This document shows positions 42,732-51,793 of a stretch of DNA of 61,277 nucleotides, one piece after another. The notes beneath the pieces are model-generated. The model was given only the letters and a program-made list of their open reading frames with translations, was not told the DNA's origin and did no database searches. The position numbers and the translations under genes are program-made. This DNA comes from SXZD01 sp034680345 (GTDB lineage Bacteria; Pseudomonadota; Gammaproteobacteria; Burkholderiales; Burkholderiaceae_B): NCBI GenBank assembly GCA_034680345.1, contig JAXISZ010000012.1:1-61277 (forward strand). The letters are read 5' to 3'. Every line of letters starts with the position of its first letter. Positions within the stretch are counted from its first letter, which is position 1.

Positions 42732-44551
42732 TAAAAAACGTTCCTGTCGGTGATTTTTGGTTGTAATAAAATAACCAATTCAGTATGCTGAGATTCTTGT
42801 TCACGATTGCCCGTGAGCCACCCTAAGGGTTTATTTTCCAGGCCGGGCAAGCTTTCGTTCTGTAGCCTGTGTTCTGCTTGAACAAACCCGCCTAAAAGGG
42901 CGGTGTCGCCATTTTGTAATTTCAGTACCGATTCAATTTCACGGGTTTGAATTTCTGGAATGCGACTAGAGATACCTGCGGTGACCAATGTTGGGTTGGG
43001 GTCAGTGACAAACCCTACAATTCTTGATAATCGAGGCCGAACGGCCAAAGTAATGGCTGCCTGCTGGTCTATTGACGGGGTAAGAGACATAACAAACCCT
43101 ACAGGCACAGTATGGGCCTGTGTGTTGAATGTAGAAAATCCTGCAGAGTTGTTGCTGGCAGGTACCACTTGTGCTGAAACTGTGAAATAAACCCGATTTT
43201 CAACCAATTTCATAAGTGCGGTTTGCTGATTTAAAACCACCAGTCGCGGGTTGGAAAGTACCCGTACATCTCCAAATTGGCTTAGTAAACGCAAAGCAAA
43301 GTTTAAGGTGTTAGGTTCGGTGTTTTGATTGTTGTAGATAAGACCTGCGCCAAGTGTTGCAGTATTGCCTCGCCAAGCTGCTTGCCCCAATTGATGGCTT
43401 AATCTTGACCATTGAATGCCTTGCTGAAATTGTCGAGATAGTCTAACTTCTACAATACTTGCTTGTAAGTCAACTTGTTGATGTGCGCGTAAGCGACTTT
43501 GTGCTAGAAAGCGTTGAATTTTTTCATGTTGTTTTGCGGTAGCTCGAACCGCGATAAGGCCGCTTTCAGGGTGTGCAGTCACTTGTTTGTTGCGTTGTTC
43601 TACCCTCGTGGTTGTGGTGCGATTGATATTGCTGTCTAAGTTACCGATTAAAGGGGGTGCGGTACGCCCCGTATTTTGGTTGCGGCGTTCTGATGCGGGG
43701 TTTTGATTGATTAGCCCTTGTTCATTGCGGGCAATGTCTGTTTCTGTAATGCGAATGGGTTCAGCCAAGTTTTCCTCGGCTGCAAGTAAGGCTTCTAAGG
43801 CGTTGCCAATTTGTTCCCAAAACTTGTTTTGATGGCGGTTACTGACTTGTGAGTTTATGCCGCTGACAGGTCCTGAAGATCCTGTTGAGTTGATGCTGTT
43901 GATACCGGTGCCACCTGATGCCCCCCCTGATAAACTGGCATTGCTTAAACCGCCCGTATTAATTTGATCGAAGGCTTGTCGTTCAACGGCTGGATAATCA
44001 ATTAAATAACTGCGTACGACGGCTTGATCGCAACGCAGATGGATATTTTTACCGTCGAATTGAATGCGTACTTGAGATAGGCTTTCGAGTTGGCGCAATA
44101 ATTGTGTAATTTCGACATTAAACTGGCTTAAAGTGATGGGAATTAAGCCACAATCATCTAACGCAAAAGACAGTCCTTCGTGTACCGCTAGTGCTTGTAA
44201 TAAGCGCACAATAGGCAGTTGTTGTACATTTACGCTGACTAGACGAAGGTGGGGCATATCATGGGTGTTGGGTGCTTGTTGTGGTAGAGCAATCCACGGG
44301 GTGGAGCTGAGCGTTTGGTTTAGCGCCAGCGATGGTGGTTTGTTGATGGTTGCCGTGGCGGGTTGTTGTTCAATGAGCGGTGCGTCTAATTTTGAATGTA
44401 CAGCACAGGCTTGAACAATAAAGCAGAACAATAAAGTGCACATGGCTTTCCCTGTGATTGGCGGCAGTAGTGATTGACTGTGTAAGTGGGAAAAGGCCAT
44501 GGGGGGCAAGCTTAATAGTGCTTTAAGCGTTTTATTTTCAAGGGTTGGCAT
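42731..44551 (-). CDS. Outer-membrane secretin (MshL/PilQ-like), lipoprotein
   Basis: Forms the outer-membrane pore for a pilus or DNA uptake. A hydrophobic stretch ending FIVQAC marks a lipobox, so the working start may be an inner ATG (44500 or later) rather than 44551. STN domain at about residues 105-170 (VNVQQLPIVRLLQALAVHEG), then a Gly/Ser/Asn-rich linker (about 195-235), a conserved N1-like region, and the secretin domain with VPVGFVMSLTPSI and RIPEIQTREIESVLKLQNGDTALLGG (given in part), and LPGLENKPLGWL. 606 residues. It is the first gene of a nine-gene leftward operon. Confidence 0.9.
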   Translation of the reverse strand: MPTLENKTLKALLSLPPMAFSHLHSQSLLPPITGKAMCTLLFCFIVQACAVHSKLDAPLIEQQPATATINKPPSLALNQTLSSTPWIALPQQAPNTHDMPHLRLVSVNVQQLPIVRLLQALAVHEGLSFALDDCGLIPITLSQFNVEITQLLRQLESLSQVRIQFDGKNIHLRCDQAVVRSYLIDYPAVERQAFDQINTGGLSNASLSGGASGGTGINSINSTGSSGPVSGINSQVSNRHQNKFWEQIGNALEALLAAEENLAEPIRITETDIARNEQGLINQNPASERRNQNTGRTAPPLIGNLDSNINRTTTTRVEQRNKQVTAHPESGLIAVRATAKQHEKIQRFLAQSRLRAHQQVDLQASIVEVRLSRQFQQGIQWSRLSHQLGQAAWRGNTATLGAGLIYNNQNTEPNTLNFALRLLSQFGDVRVLSNPRLVVLNQQTALMKLVENRVYFTVSAQVVPASNNSAGFSTFNTQAHTVPVGFVMSLTPSIDQQAAITLAVRPRLSRIVGFVTDPNPTLVTAGISSRIPEIQTREIESVLKLQNGDTALLGGFVQAEHRLQNESLPGLENKPLGWLTGNREQESQHTELVILLQPKITDRNVF

Positions 44552-44608
44552 GCTAAACCGGTTTGTTTATTGAACTCAAAAAGCAATTCCACTGGATGAT
44601 GCCAAAAG

Positions 44609-44660
44609 GGTTCACCGGCGATATCATCGGCTTCGAACCGAGTCAATTAGGCATTACAAT
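44609..44660 (+). promoter_or_regulatory. Imperfect inverted repeat and possible mla promoter
   Basis: In the 146-base gap between the secretin gene and mlaF, GGTTC and GAACC (44609-44613, 44635-44639) bracket a second paired core GCGAT/ATCGG-like, giving 10 of 15 positions paired. TACAAT at 44655-44660 could be a -10, with TTCGAA at 44632 a weak -35 at 17-base spacing. So an operator overlapping a rightward promoter is possible; weak evidence. Confidence 0.25.
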
Positions 44661-44697
44661 ATGGGATATGAACAATTGTTTTTAAATGGCATATCCT

Positions 44698-45492
44698 ATG
44701 AGTGAATTTGTAGCTAGAATTTCGCAGATCAACTTTGGTTATGGGCAGCGTCTTATTTTGCAAGGTTTGAGCTTAAATATACCCAAGGGGAAAGTAGTGT
44801 CGATTATGGGCGGCTCAGGCTCTGGAAAAACCACATTAATTCGCTTACTATCTGGGCAGTATTGTCCTCAGTCTGGGTCTGTAGAGGTTTTAGGGCAAAA
44901 TGTTTCGCAGTTGGATGAAACGGCGTTGTACACGTTTCGTAAGCGCATGGGTGTTTTATTTCAGTTTGGCGCGTTATTTACGGACATGACTGTTTTTGGT
45001 AACGTCGCTTTTCCTTTGCGTGAGCATACTAATTTGCCTGAATCGGCTATTGCAGATTTGGTGATGATGAAACTGCATGCTGTGGGGTTGCGGGGTGCTC
45101 GCCAATTGTATCCTGCGGAAATTTCAGGGGGAATGAGCCGTCGGGTGGCTTTGGCTCGTGCAATTGCATTAGACCCTGAATTAGTATTTTATGATGAGCC
45201 GTTTGCTGGTTTGGACCCCATTTCTTTAGGTATTACTGCTAATTTGATTCGTAAGCTTAATGACGCTTTAGGTGCAACCAGTGTTGTGGTAACACACGAT
45301 ATTCACGAGTCTTTTGCTATTTCAGATTATGTTGTTGTGATTGCCAATGGCCAATTGGCTGCGGTGGGTTCGCCTGAAGAAATACAGGCATCCACAGATC
45401 CGTATGTTCAGCAGTTTATCAATGGACGGTCTGAGGGCCCAGTGCAATTTCATTATCCCGCGCCATCTTTGGCTCAGGAGTTTTTGTTATGA
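44698..45492 (+). CDS. mlaF: Phospholipid transport ATP-binding protein MlaF
   Basis: ATPase of the Mla system, which moves phospholipids between the inner and outer membranes. Walker A GGSGSGKTTLIRLL, Q-loop LFQFGALFTDMTV, signature ISGGMSRRVALARA and Walker B LVFYDEPFAGLDP are intact, with the MlaF-specific EPFAGLDPIS. The ATG at 44698 gives the usual MSEFV start; an in-frame ATG at 44686 adds four residues. ATGA overlap with mlaE; first gene of mlaFEDACB. Confidence 0.95.
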   Translation: MSEFVARISQINFGYGQRLILQGLSLNIPKGKVVSIMGGSGSGKTTLIRLLSGQYCPQSGSVEVLGQNVSQLDETALYTFRKRMGVLFQFGALFTDMTVFGNVAFPLREHTNLPESAIADLVMMKLHAVGLRGARQLYPAEISGGMSRRVALARAIALDPELVFYDEPFAGLDPISLGITANLIRKLNDALGATSVVVTHDIHESFAISDYVVVIANGQLAAVGSPEEIQASTDPYVQQFINGRSEGPVQFHYPAPSLAQEFLL

Positions 45493-46274
45493 AAAAAATG
45501 GTGCAAAATATTGCAGTTTTTGGGGAACGCGTTTTGAGTGAAATTGCTCAGTTGGGTTATTTTGTACGTTTTTGTTGGCAATTGCTTTTAAACTTGCCTA
45601 AGTCGCGGCTACGTTTGGTTATAGAGCAAATTCATTTTATAGGTAATTATTCTTTAGTTATTATTGTTGTGTCGGGCTTGTTTGTTGGTTTTGTTTTGGG
45701 TTTGCAAGGGTATTATACTTTGCAACGTTACGGGTCTGAACAAGCCTTGGGTTTGTTGGTGGCTTTGGCGTTGGTGCGTGAATTAGGGCCTGTAGTTTCT
45801 TGTTTGCTATTTGCTGGGCGGGCCGGTACGTCTTTGACAGCTGAAATTGGTTTGATGAAGGCAGGTGAACAGTTAAGTGCGATGGAAATGATGGCGGTCA
45901 ACCCGGTGGCTCGAGTTTTGGTCCCGCGTTTTTTGGCTGGAGTTATTGCAATGCCTTTGTTGGCTGCAATGTTTAGCGCTGTTGGCATTTTGGGTGGCTA
46001 TGTGGTGGGCGTTTGGCTAATAGGTGTGGATGCAGGCGCTTTTTGGGCTCAAATGCAGGCGGGGGTTGATGTGTGGGCTGACGTATTCAATGGCGTGATT
46101 AAAAGTGTGGTGTTTGGGGTGGTGGTTAATTTGATTGGATTGTATGAGGGCTTTGAGTGTCAGCCAACACCAGAAGGTGTGGCGCGTGCCACAACAAGGA
46201 CCGTTGTCACGGCCTCTTTGGCGGTTTTAGGTTTAGACTTTTTATTAACAGCGCTGATGTTTGGTGGAGTGTAA
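45489..46274 (+). CDS. mlaE: Phospholipid transport permease MlaE
   Basis: Inner-membrane permease of Mla. 261 residues with five or so TM segments; the conserved blocks ELGPVVSCLLFAGRAGTSLTAEIG, VNPVARVLVPRFLAGVIAMP and PTPEGVARATTRTVV (given in part) define the family. ATGA overlap with mlaF, three bases before mlaD. Confidence 0.95.
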   Translation: MKKMVQNIAVFGERVLSEIAQLGYFVRFCWQLLLNLPKSRLRLVIEQIHFIGNYSLVIIVVSGLFVGFVLGLQGYYTLQRYGSEQALGLLVALALVRELGPVVSCLLFAGRAGTSLTAEIGLMKAGEQLSAMEMMAVNPVARVLVPRFLAGVIAMPLLAAMFSAVGILGGYVVGVWLIGVDAGAFWAQMQAGVDVWADVFNGVIKSVVFGVVVNLIGLYEGFECQPTPEGVARATTRTVVTASLAVLGLDFLLTALMFGGV

Positions 46275-46277
46275 AAA

Positions 46278-46757
46278 ATGCAAAAGCGTGGCGAGCTTGA
46301 TTTTTGGGTGGGTTTATTTGTTTTGGCGGGCTTTGTGGCCTTGTTGTTTTTGGCTTTGAAGGCTGGCAACATGGGCGCATTTACCCAGGCTGGAACTTAC
46401 ACTGTACAAGCAAAGTTTGACAACATTGGTGGTTTAAAAGTGCGAGCGCCTGTTAAAAGCGCGGGAGTTGTTATAGGGCGTGTGGGTGATATTCAGTTTG
46501 ATCCAAAGACTTTTCAAGCGGTGGTGGAGTTAAAGATTGACGCACGTTATCACTTTCCAAGGGATACTTCCGCCAAAGTTTTAACCTCGGGCTTATTGGG
46601 CGAGCAATATGTTGGTTTTGAAGCGGGTGGTGACGAAGCCAATTGGGTTAATGGTAGTGTGGTCCAATCGACACAATCAGCGGTTGTATTAGAAAATTTA
46701 ATAAGTCAATTTTTATATAATAAAGTGGCCAAGCCTTCGGCTGCTGCGGAAAAATGA
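46278..46757 (+). CDS. mlaD: Phospholipid transport MCE protein MlaD
   Basis: Periplasmic MCE-domain ring protein of the Mla complex, anchored by one N-terminal TM (about residues 9-28). The MCE domain shows YTVQAKFDNIGGLKVRAPVK and GVVIGRVGDI, then DTSAKVLTSGLLGEQYVGF, all typical. 159 residues, close to the E. coli 183. Standard gene order mlaF-E-D-A-C-B. Confidence 0.95.
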   Translation: MQKRGELDFWVGLFVLAGFVALLFLALKAGNMGAFTQAGTYTVQAKFDNIGGLKVRAPVKSAGVVIGRVGDIQFDPKTFQAVVELKIDARYHFPRDTSAKVLTSGLLGEQYVGFEAGGDEANWVNGSVVQSTQSAVVLENLISQFLYNKVAKPSAAAEK

Positions 46758-46764
46758 GTTTCTA

Positions 46765-47619
46765 ATGCATAACCTTTTTTTGCAATTTATTTTGCGTTGT
46801 TCTTTGTGTGTGATGGTGTTGATGAGCGCGGCGTGCTCAACAATGGCTGGGCGAGCGCCGTCAAAGGCCGATCCTTACGAGGGTTTTAATCGATCGGTTG
46901 ATTCCTTTAACCAAACTATGGACCGGTACGTGTTAGAACCTGTTGCCAAAACTTACGTAACTGTTTTACCTGAGTTGGTGCGCGATGGCATAGGTAATTT
47001 TTTTAGTAACCTTGGTGATGTTTTAATAGCAGCTAACAACTTATTGCAAGGTAAGCCCGAGGCAGCGGTAAGTGATATAGGTCGATTTGCAGTTAATACA
47101 ACAGTGGGCGTTTTGGGTTTAATGGATATAGCCACCCCCTTAGGGTTGCCAAAACATAAGGAAGATTTTGGGCAAACCTTAGGTAAATGGGGTTTTGATT
47201 CTGGCCCGTATTTGGTTTTACCATTTTTTGGCCCCAGTTCTGTGCGAGATGCTGTTGGTACGGTCACGGCCTTGTTCGTAGACCCTGTGACAGCAGACCA
47301 TCATAATGTTCCTTTGCGAAACAGTTTAATTGTCTTGCGACTTGTCGATACCCGTGCCGACTTACTCGAATTAAATCATTCATTGAATCAAGCTGCGCTT
47401 GATAAGTACGCATTTGTTCGAGATGCTTACTTAGCTAATCGCCGTAGTTTAATTTATGACGGTGATCCGCCCTTAGCCCCATTTGATGACCCAGAGGAAG
47501 AAGTTTTCGATGAGCTGCCACACGAAGAAACCATTGAGCAGGTACAATCGGGGCAAACAAAGCCAGGGGAAAATGCAATTAGAACTGTTGGTAGAGACAA
47601 CACCATAAATTCAGATTAG
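46765..47619 (+). CDS. mlaA: Outer-membrane lipoprotein MlaA (VacJ)
   Basis: Removes surface phospholipid from the outer leaflet. Signal peptide with lipobox LMSAAC (Cys about residue 24), then DPYEGFNRSVDSFNQTMDRYV, the VacJ signature, and GFDSGPYLVLPFFGPSSVRDAVG. The C-terminal 60 residues are acidic and Glu/Gln-rich. 284 residues. Here mlaA is inside the operon between mlaD and mlaC, the betaproteobacterial order. Confidence 0.95.
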   Translation: MHNLFLQFILRCSLCVMVLMSAACSTMAGRAPSKADPYEGFNRSVDSFNQTMDRYVLEPVAKTYVTVLPELVRDGIGNFFSNLGDVLIAANNLLQGKPEAAVSDIGRFAVNTTVGVLGLMDIATPLGLPKHKEDFGQTLGKWGFDSGPYLVLPFFGPSSVRDAVGTVTALFVDPVTADHHNVPLRNSLIVLRLVDTRADLLELNHSLNQAALDKYAFVRDAYLANRRSLIYDGDPPLAPFDDPEEEVFDELPHEETIEQVQSGQTKPGENAIRTVGRDNTINSD

Positions 47620-47665
47620 TAATCTGTATGACTAGTCATAAAACTTTTTTGATTGGAACCTATCC

Positions 47666-48292
47666 ATGTTAAACACATTACGCAATCTATTTGCATTTTT
47701 AATTTTGACACTTGTTAGTTCATTTGGCACATGCGCGGCTGCGCAGCCAGCTGATCAGTTTGTACGGGAGTACACCCAAGATTTATTAACCACGATTTCA
47801 GTTAATAAACAATTATTGGCCGGTGATCCCAAAAAAGTGGCTGAGTTGGTTGATAGCAAAATATTACCAGTGGTTAATTTTCAGCGGATGACAACAGCGG
47901 TGTTGGGGCGCCATTGGCGGGTTGCAACTCCCGAACAAAAGCAGCGTTTATTGGAAGAGTTCCGTGTTTTATTGATTCGTACTTATTCAGGCGCTATTTC
48001 TCAGATCAAAGATTTGCAAATAGAGGTTAAGCCTTTGCGAGCTAATGCACAAGACAATGATGTGGTTGTGAAGTCAGTTATTTTTCGCCCCAAAGGTGAG
48101 CCTATTGCGCTTGATTATCGTCTTGAGCGCAGTGGTGAAACCTGGAAAGTGATTGACTTGAATGTGGCGGGTTTGTGGTTGGTGGAAACATATCGCACTC
48201 AGTTCTCGGCAGAGATTAATCGTGTGGGTATTGATGGCTTAATTGCTTCTTTATCGGAAAAAAGTAAGGTAGCGGATAAAACCGCTAAGTAA
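47666..48292 (+). CDS. mlaC: Periplasmic phospholipid-binding protein MlaC
   Basis: Shuttles phospholipid between MlaA and MlaD. Signal peptide LFAFLILTLVSSFGTCAAA, then LVDSKILPVVNFQRMTTAVLGRHW and LLEEFRVLLIRTYSGAI, the Tol-Ttg2/MlaC signatures (given in part), and IDLNVAGLWLVETYRTQF. 208 residues. 46 bases after mlaA and 42 before mlaB. Confidence 0.95.
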   Translation: MLNTLRNLFAFLILTLVSSFGTCAAAQPADQFVREYTQDLLTTISVNKQLLAGDPKKVAELVDSKILPVVNFQRMTTAVLGRHWRVATPEQKQRLLEEFRVLLIRTYSGAISQIKDLQIEVKPLRANAQDNDVVVKSVIFRPKGEPIALDYRLERSGETWKVIDLNVAGLWLVETYRTQFSAEINRVGIDGLIASLSEKSKVADKTAK

Positions 48293-48334
48293 TTTTTAAT
48301 TTACGCCTTTTTTCAACTATTTATTGAATTAATC

Positions 48335-48607
48335 ATGAAAATTACCCAGCCTCATTTGGTGTCATCAAATGTTGCGCCTTGGTTTGCAAAAGTTCAGCAA
48401 GCCGTTGATCATGGTGATGTGGTGTTAGACTTCTCTGAGGTTGAGCGCTTAGATTCATCGGCTGTTTCTTTGTTATTGCACGCAAGCCGTGCAGCAAACA
48501 CCAAAGGTTTAATTTTAAAAATATGTAATTGTCCGGCCGCTTTAAAACGACTGGTTGCGCTTTACGGCTTAGAAACCCTTTTTTCAGAGGCTTTTTTTAA
48601 TTGTTAG
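48335..48607 (+). CDS. mlaB: STAS-domain protein MlaB
   Basis: Ninety-residue STAS protein that binds MlaF and is needed for complex activity. Strands and helix with the family core VVLDFSEVERLDSSAVSLLL; the Ser/Asp at DSS corresponds to the conserved regulatory position. Its stop overlaps the start of the following ABC ATPase by 7 bases. Confidence 0.88.
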   Translation: MKITQPHLVSSNVAPWFAKVQQAVDHGDVVLDFSEVERLDSSAVSLLLHASRAANTKGLILKICNCPAALKRLVALYGLETLFSEAFFNC

Positions 48608-49509
48608 CACTTGAACTACAAAGCGTGAGCAAACATTTTGGCTCACTTATGTCATTGGACCAAGTTTCACTGAAGGTTGAGTCGGGCGAGTTTTTTGGTT
48701 TGCTTGGTCCCAACGGAGCGGGCAAAACCACGTTGATTAATATTGTTGCGGGCTTGAGTCAACCAAGCGCAGGCCAGGTCACGGTGATGGGGCACAACGT
48801 TCAGACTCAACCAGGGCTGGCGCGTGCCAATTTGGGGGTGGTTCCTCAAGAGTTGGTCTTTGATCCGTTTTTTACCGTGCGAGAGGCGTTGCGCTTTCAG
48901 TCAGGGTATTTTGGTTTGTTGCGCAATGACAATTGGATTGACGAGATACTGCATGAGTTAAATCTCACTGAAAAAGCCGACGTTAATATGCGAGCTTTGT
49001 CCGGTGGCATGAAACGGCGCGTGTTGGTGGCGCAAGCTTTGGTTCATAAGCCCCCTGTTATTATTCTGGATGAACCCACCGCCGGTGTAGATGTAGAGTT
49101 ACGCCAAATTTTATGGAAGTTTATCGCGCGTTTAAACAGTCAAGGCCACACAGTGGTATTAACCACCCATTATCTAGAAGAAGCTGAGGCTTTGTGTAAT
49201 CGTGTTGCGATTATGCGCAAGGGGCGTTTACTGCGCCTTGATACTACGTCAAACCTATTGGCTGCACACACCAAACAAACAGCGGTGTTTGTTTTGGCAC
49301 AAGCTCTGCCCAGTGGTGGGCAGTGGGCGCGGCAAATGCCTTCCGAGCGGGCTAATGAATTGGTTGTTGGCATTGATTGTCCTGGTGATGTTGAGCTGGT
49401 GTTGGCGCAGTTGCGGCAACAAAATATTCAAGTGCTTGAGTTGGTTTTGCGTAAGCCCGACCTTGAAGATGTCTTTGTAGAAATTGTGGGGCAAGGAGAG
49501 GCACAATGA
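48601..49509 (+). CDS. ABC-2 exporter ATP-binding protein (YadG-like)
   Basis: 302-residue ATPase with Walker A GPNGAGKTTLINIVAGL, Q-loop VPQELVFDPFFT, signature LSGGMKRRVLVAQAL and Walker B VIILDEPTAGVD, followed by a Cys- and Ala-rich C-terminal domain. It pairs with the permease that overlaps its stop by ATGA. Start is a TTG at 48601 overlapping mlaB. This pair sits between mlaB and bolA/murA in related genomes; substrate not known. Confidence 0.92.
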   Translation: MLALELQSVSKHFGSLMSLDQVSLKVESGEFFGLLGPNGAGKTTLINIVAGLSQPSAGQVTVMGHNVQTQPGLARANLGVVPQELVFDPFFTVREALRFQSGYFGLLRNDNWIDEILHELNLTEKADVNMRALSGGMKRRVLVAQALVHKPPVIILDEPTAGVDVELRQILWKFIARLNSQGHTVVLTTHYLEEAEALCNRVAIMRKGRLLRLDTTSNLLAAHTKQTAVFVLAQALPSGGQWARQMPSERANELVVGIDCPGDVELVLAQLRQQNIQVLELVLRKPDLEDVFVEIVGQGEAQ

Positions 49510-50267
49510 ATTTTGTGGGAATGGCTACTTTATTGAAAAAAGAGGTGCTGCGTTTTTGGAAGGTGAGTTTTCAGACAGTGGCCGCACCAATTTTGACAGC
49601 CGTGCTGTACTTAATGATTTTTGCTCACGTTTTGGATGCGTATGTACAGCCTTACCCTGGAGTGGCATACACGGCGTTTTTAGTTCCTGGTTTGGTGATG
49701 ATGTCTTTATTACAAAATGCCTTTGCCAATACATCATCTAGTTTGATTCAATCTAAAATCACGGGTAATTTGGTTTTTGTGTTGCTCTCGCCACTGGGGG
49801 CTGTTGACGTGTTTGTCGCCTATGTTTTGGCTGCTGTGTTGCGTGGTTTAGTGGTGGGCTGTGGGGTAATGCTGGCCACCGCATTTTTTGTTACGCCTGA
49901 CCCGGCGTATCCGGTTTGGATTTTTTGTTTTGCTCTTATTGGGGCGGGATTGCTTGCCGCTTTGGGGCTGATTGCTGGTATTTGGTCAGAAAAGTTTGAT
50001 CAGTTGGCAGCATTTCAGAATTTTTTAATTATGCCTGCTACTTTTTTGTCAGGTGTTTTTTACTCCATTCACTCATTACCTGATGTTTGGCAAACAATAT
50101 CTCATTTTAACCCCTTCTTTTACTTGATTGATGGTTTTCGGTATGGCTTTTTTGGTCAGGCTGATGTGTCGCCATGGTTTAGTTTAATGGTTGGCTTGTT
50201 GTCTTTTGCTGTTGCCAGTGGTTTGGGTTTATTTTTACTTCATCGCGGTTATAAATTGCGTCATTGA
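49506..50267 (+). CDS. ABC-2 type transport permease (YadH-like)
   Basis: 253 residues with six hydrophobic segments; the ABC-2 block FLVPGLVMMSLLQNAFANTSSS and the later FLIMPATFLSGVFYSIHSLPD are family-typical. Forms an exporter with the preceding ATPase. Followed by bolA after 15 bases. Confidence 0.9.
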   Translation: MNFVGMATLLKKEVLRFWKVSFQTVAAPILTAVLYLMIFAHVLDAYVQPYPGVAYTAFLVPGLVMMSLLQNAFANTSSSLIQSKITGNLVFVLLSPLGAVDVFVAYVLAAVLRGLVVGCGVMLATAFFVTPDPAYPVWIFCFALIGAGLLAALGLIAGIWSEKFDQLAAFQNFLIMPATFLSGVFYSIHSLPDVWQTISHFNPFFYLIDGFRYGFFGQADVSPWFSLMVGLLSFAVASGLGLFLLHRGYKLRH

Positions 50268-50282
50268 TACAAAGGAAGCAAG

Positions 50283-50528
50283 GTGCTCACCCCTGAAAAA
50301 GTTAAATCGTATATTGCTGCTGGCTTGTCTTGCGAGGTTTTAGAGGTTCAAGGCGATGGTCAGCATTTTGAAGCCTTGATTGTTTGCGCTGTTTTTGACG
50401 GTAAACGTTCTGTGCAGCGTCATCAAATGGTTTATGCGGTTTTAGGCGATCGTATGCGCGAAGAAATTCATGCTTTGTCCATGAAAACATTAACGCCCGC
50501 CGAATGGGCAGAACAGCCGAAGGTCTAA
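50283..50528 (+). CDS. BolA family protein
   Basis: 81 residues with the BolA fold: VLEVQGDGQHFEALIVCAVFDGKRSVQRHQMVY (given in part, about residues 20-52), then EEIHALSMKTLTPAEW, matching the murA-linked IbaG/YrbA type, implicated in iron-sulfur or acid-stress functions with glutaredoxins. GTG start at 50283 with AAGGAAG about 8 bases upstream. TAATG overlap with murA. Confidence 0.92.
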   Translation: MLTPEKVKSYIAAGLSCEVLEVQGDGQHFEALIVCAVFDGKRSVQRHQMVYAVLGDRMREEIHALSMKTLTPAEWAEQPKV

Positions 50529-51793
50529 TGGACGCTTTTATTGTAGAAGGTGGCAAACCTTTGTACGGGGAAGTACACATCTCTGGTGCTAAAAATGCCG
50601 CTTTACCTATTTTATGCGCTGCCTTGCTAACTGATGAACCCATGGTTATTCATAACGTGCCTCGGTTGCGCGATATCAATACGTGTTTAAGGCTGCTTGG
50701 CTCCATGGGTGTGCAGTGCTATTGGCAGGCTGAAAACACGCTTATTTTGCGTGCACAGTGCATCGCAGAGCCTGTGGCGGCTTACGATCTCGTAAAAACC
50801 ATGCGGGCCAGTATTTTAGTGTTGGGCCCATTGTTGGCGCGTTGTAAAAATGCGGTGGTTTCTTTGCCGGGTGGGTGTGCGATTGGTCAGCGTCCGGTCG
50901 ACCAGCACATCAAAGGTTTGGAGGCGATGGGAGCTGAAGTTCTCATTGAAAGTGGATATGTCCATGCCAAGACTCACGGGTTTAATAGGCTTCATGGCGC
51001 AAAAATCATCACTGACATGGTCACCGTTACCGGCACTGAAAATTTGATGATGGCGGCCTGTTTGGCTGATGGTATAACCTACATAGAAAACGCAGCCCGA
51101 GAACCTGAGGTGGTTGATTTAGCGCGTTTGCTGGTGGCCATGGGTGCTAAAATACAAGGCATTGGTACCGATTGCCTTGAAATTACCGGTGTGGAGCGTT
51201 TGCGTGGCGTTGAATACAGTGTAATGCCAGATCGCATTGAAGCCGGTTCTTTTCTGTGTGCTGTTGCAGCCTGTGGTGGCGAAGTGCTGTTAAAACAAGC
51301 CAACGCCCAGTCTATGGACGCAACACTTGAAAAGCTAAGCGAAGCTGGACTACAGTTAGATATTGATAAGCACACAATACATGCTCGTATGCAAACCCTG
51401 CCACGCGCGGTTAGTGTGCGCACAGCCCCTTACCCTGGTTTTGCCACTGATATGCAAGCACAATTAATGGCGGTTAATTGCGTAGCTGAAGGCATGGGAT
51501 TGGTGACAGAAACCATTTTTGAAAACCGCTTTATGCATGTACAAGAAATGCAGCGCATGGGTGCTAAAATTACAGTGGAAGGCAATACTGCTGTAATTCA
51601 AGGGGTTTCTGCTTTATCTGGTGCTAATGTGATGGCTACGGATTTGCGCGCTTCAGCTGGTTTGGTGGTTGCTGGTTTGGCCGCGAAGGGGCAAACCAAA
51701 GTTGATCGTATTTATCATTTAGACCGGGGTTACGAAAGTATGGAGCTTAAAATGTCTCTTCTTGGTGCTTTGGTGAAGCGGGTGTCTGAATGA
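50528..51793 (+). CDS. murA: UDP-N-acetylglucosamine 1-carboxyvinyltransferase MurA
   Basis: First committed step of peptidoglycan synthesis: adds enolpyruvate from PEP to UDP-GlcNAc. Catalytic C117 in GGCAIGQRPVDQHIKGLEAMG (family C115, the fosfomycin site), and ISGAKNAALPILCAALL near the N-terminus. ATG 50528 overlaps the bolA stop by one base; a start further upstream in frame would lie inside bolA and add a non-family stretch. ATGA overlap with hisG. Confidence 0.97.
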   Translation: MDAFIVEGGKPLYGEVHISGAKNAALPILCAALLTDEPMVIHNVPRLRDINTCLRLLGSMGVQCYWQAENTLILRAQCIAEPVAAYDLVKTMRASILVLGPLLARCKNAVVSLPGGCAIGQRPVDQHIKGLEAMGAEVLIESGYVHAKTHGFNRLHGAKIITDMVTVTGTENLMMAACLADGITYIENAAREPEVVDLARLLVAMGAKIQGIGTDCLEITGVERLRGVEYSVMPDRIEAGSFLCAVAACGGEVLLKQANAQSMDATLEKLSEAGLQLDIDKHTIHARMQTLPRAVSVRTAPYPGFATDMQAQLMAVNCVAEGMGLVTETIFENRFMHVQEMQRMGAKITVEGNTAVIQGVSALSGANVMATDLRASAGLVVAGLAAKGQTKVDRIYHLDRGYESMELKMSLLGALVKRVSE

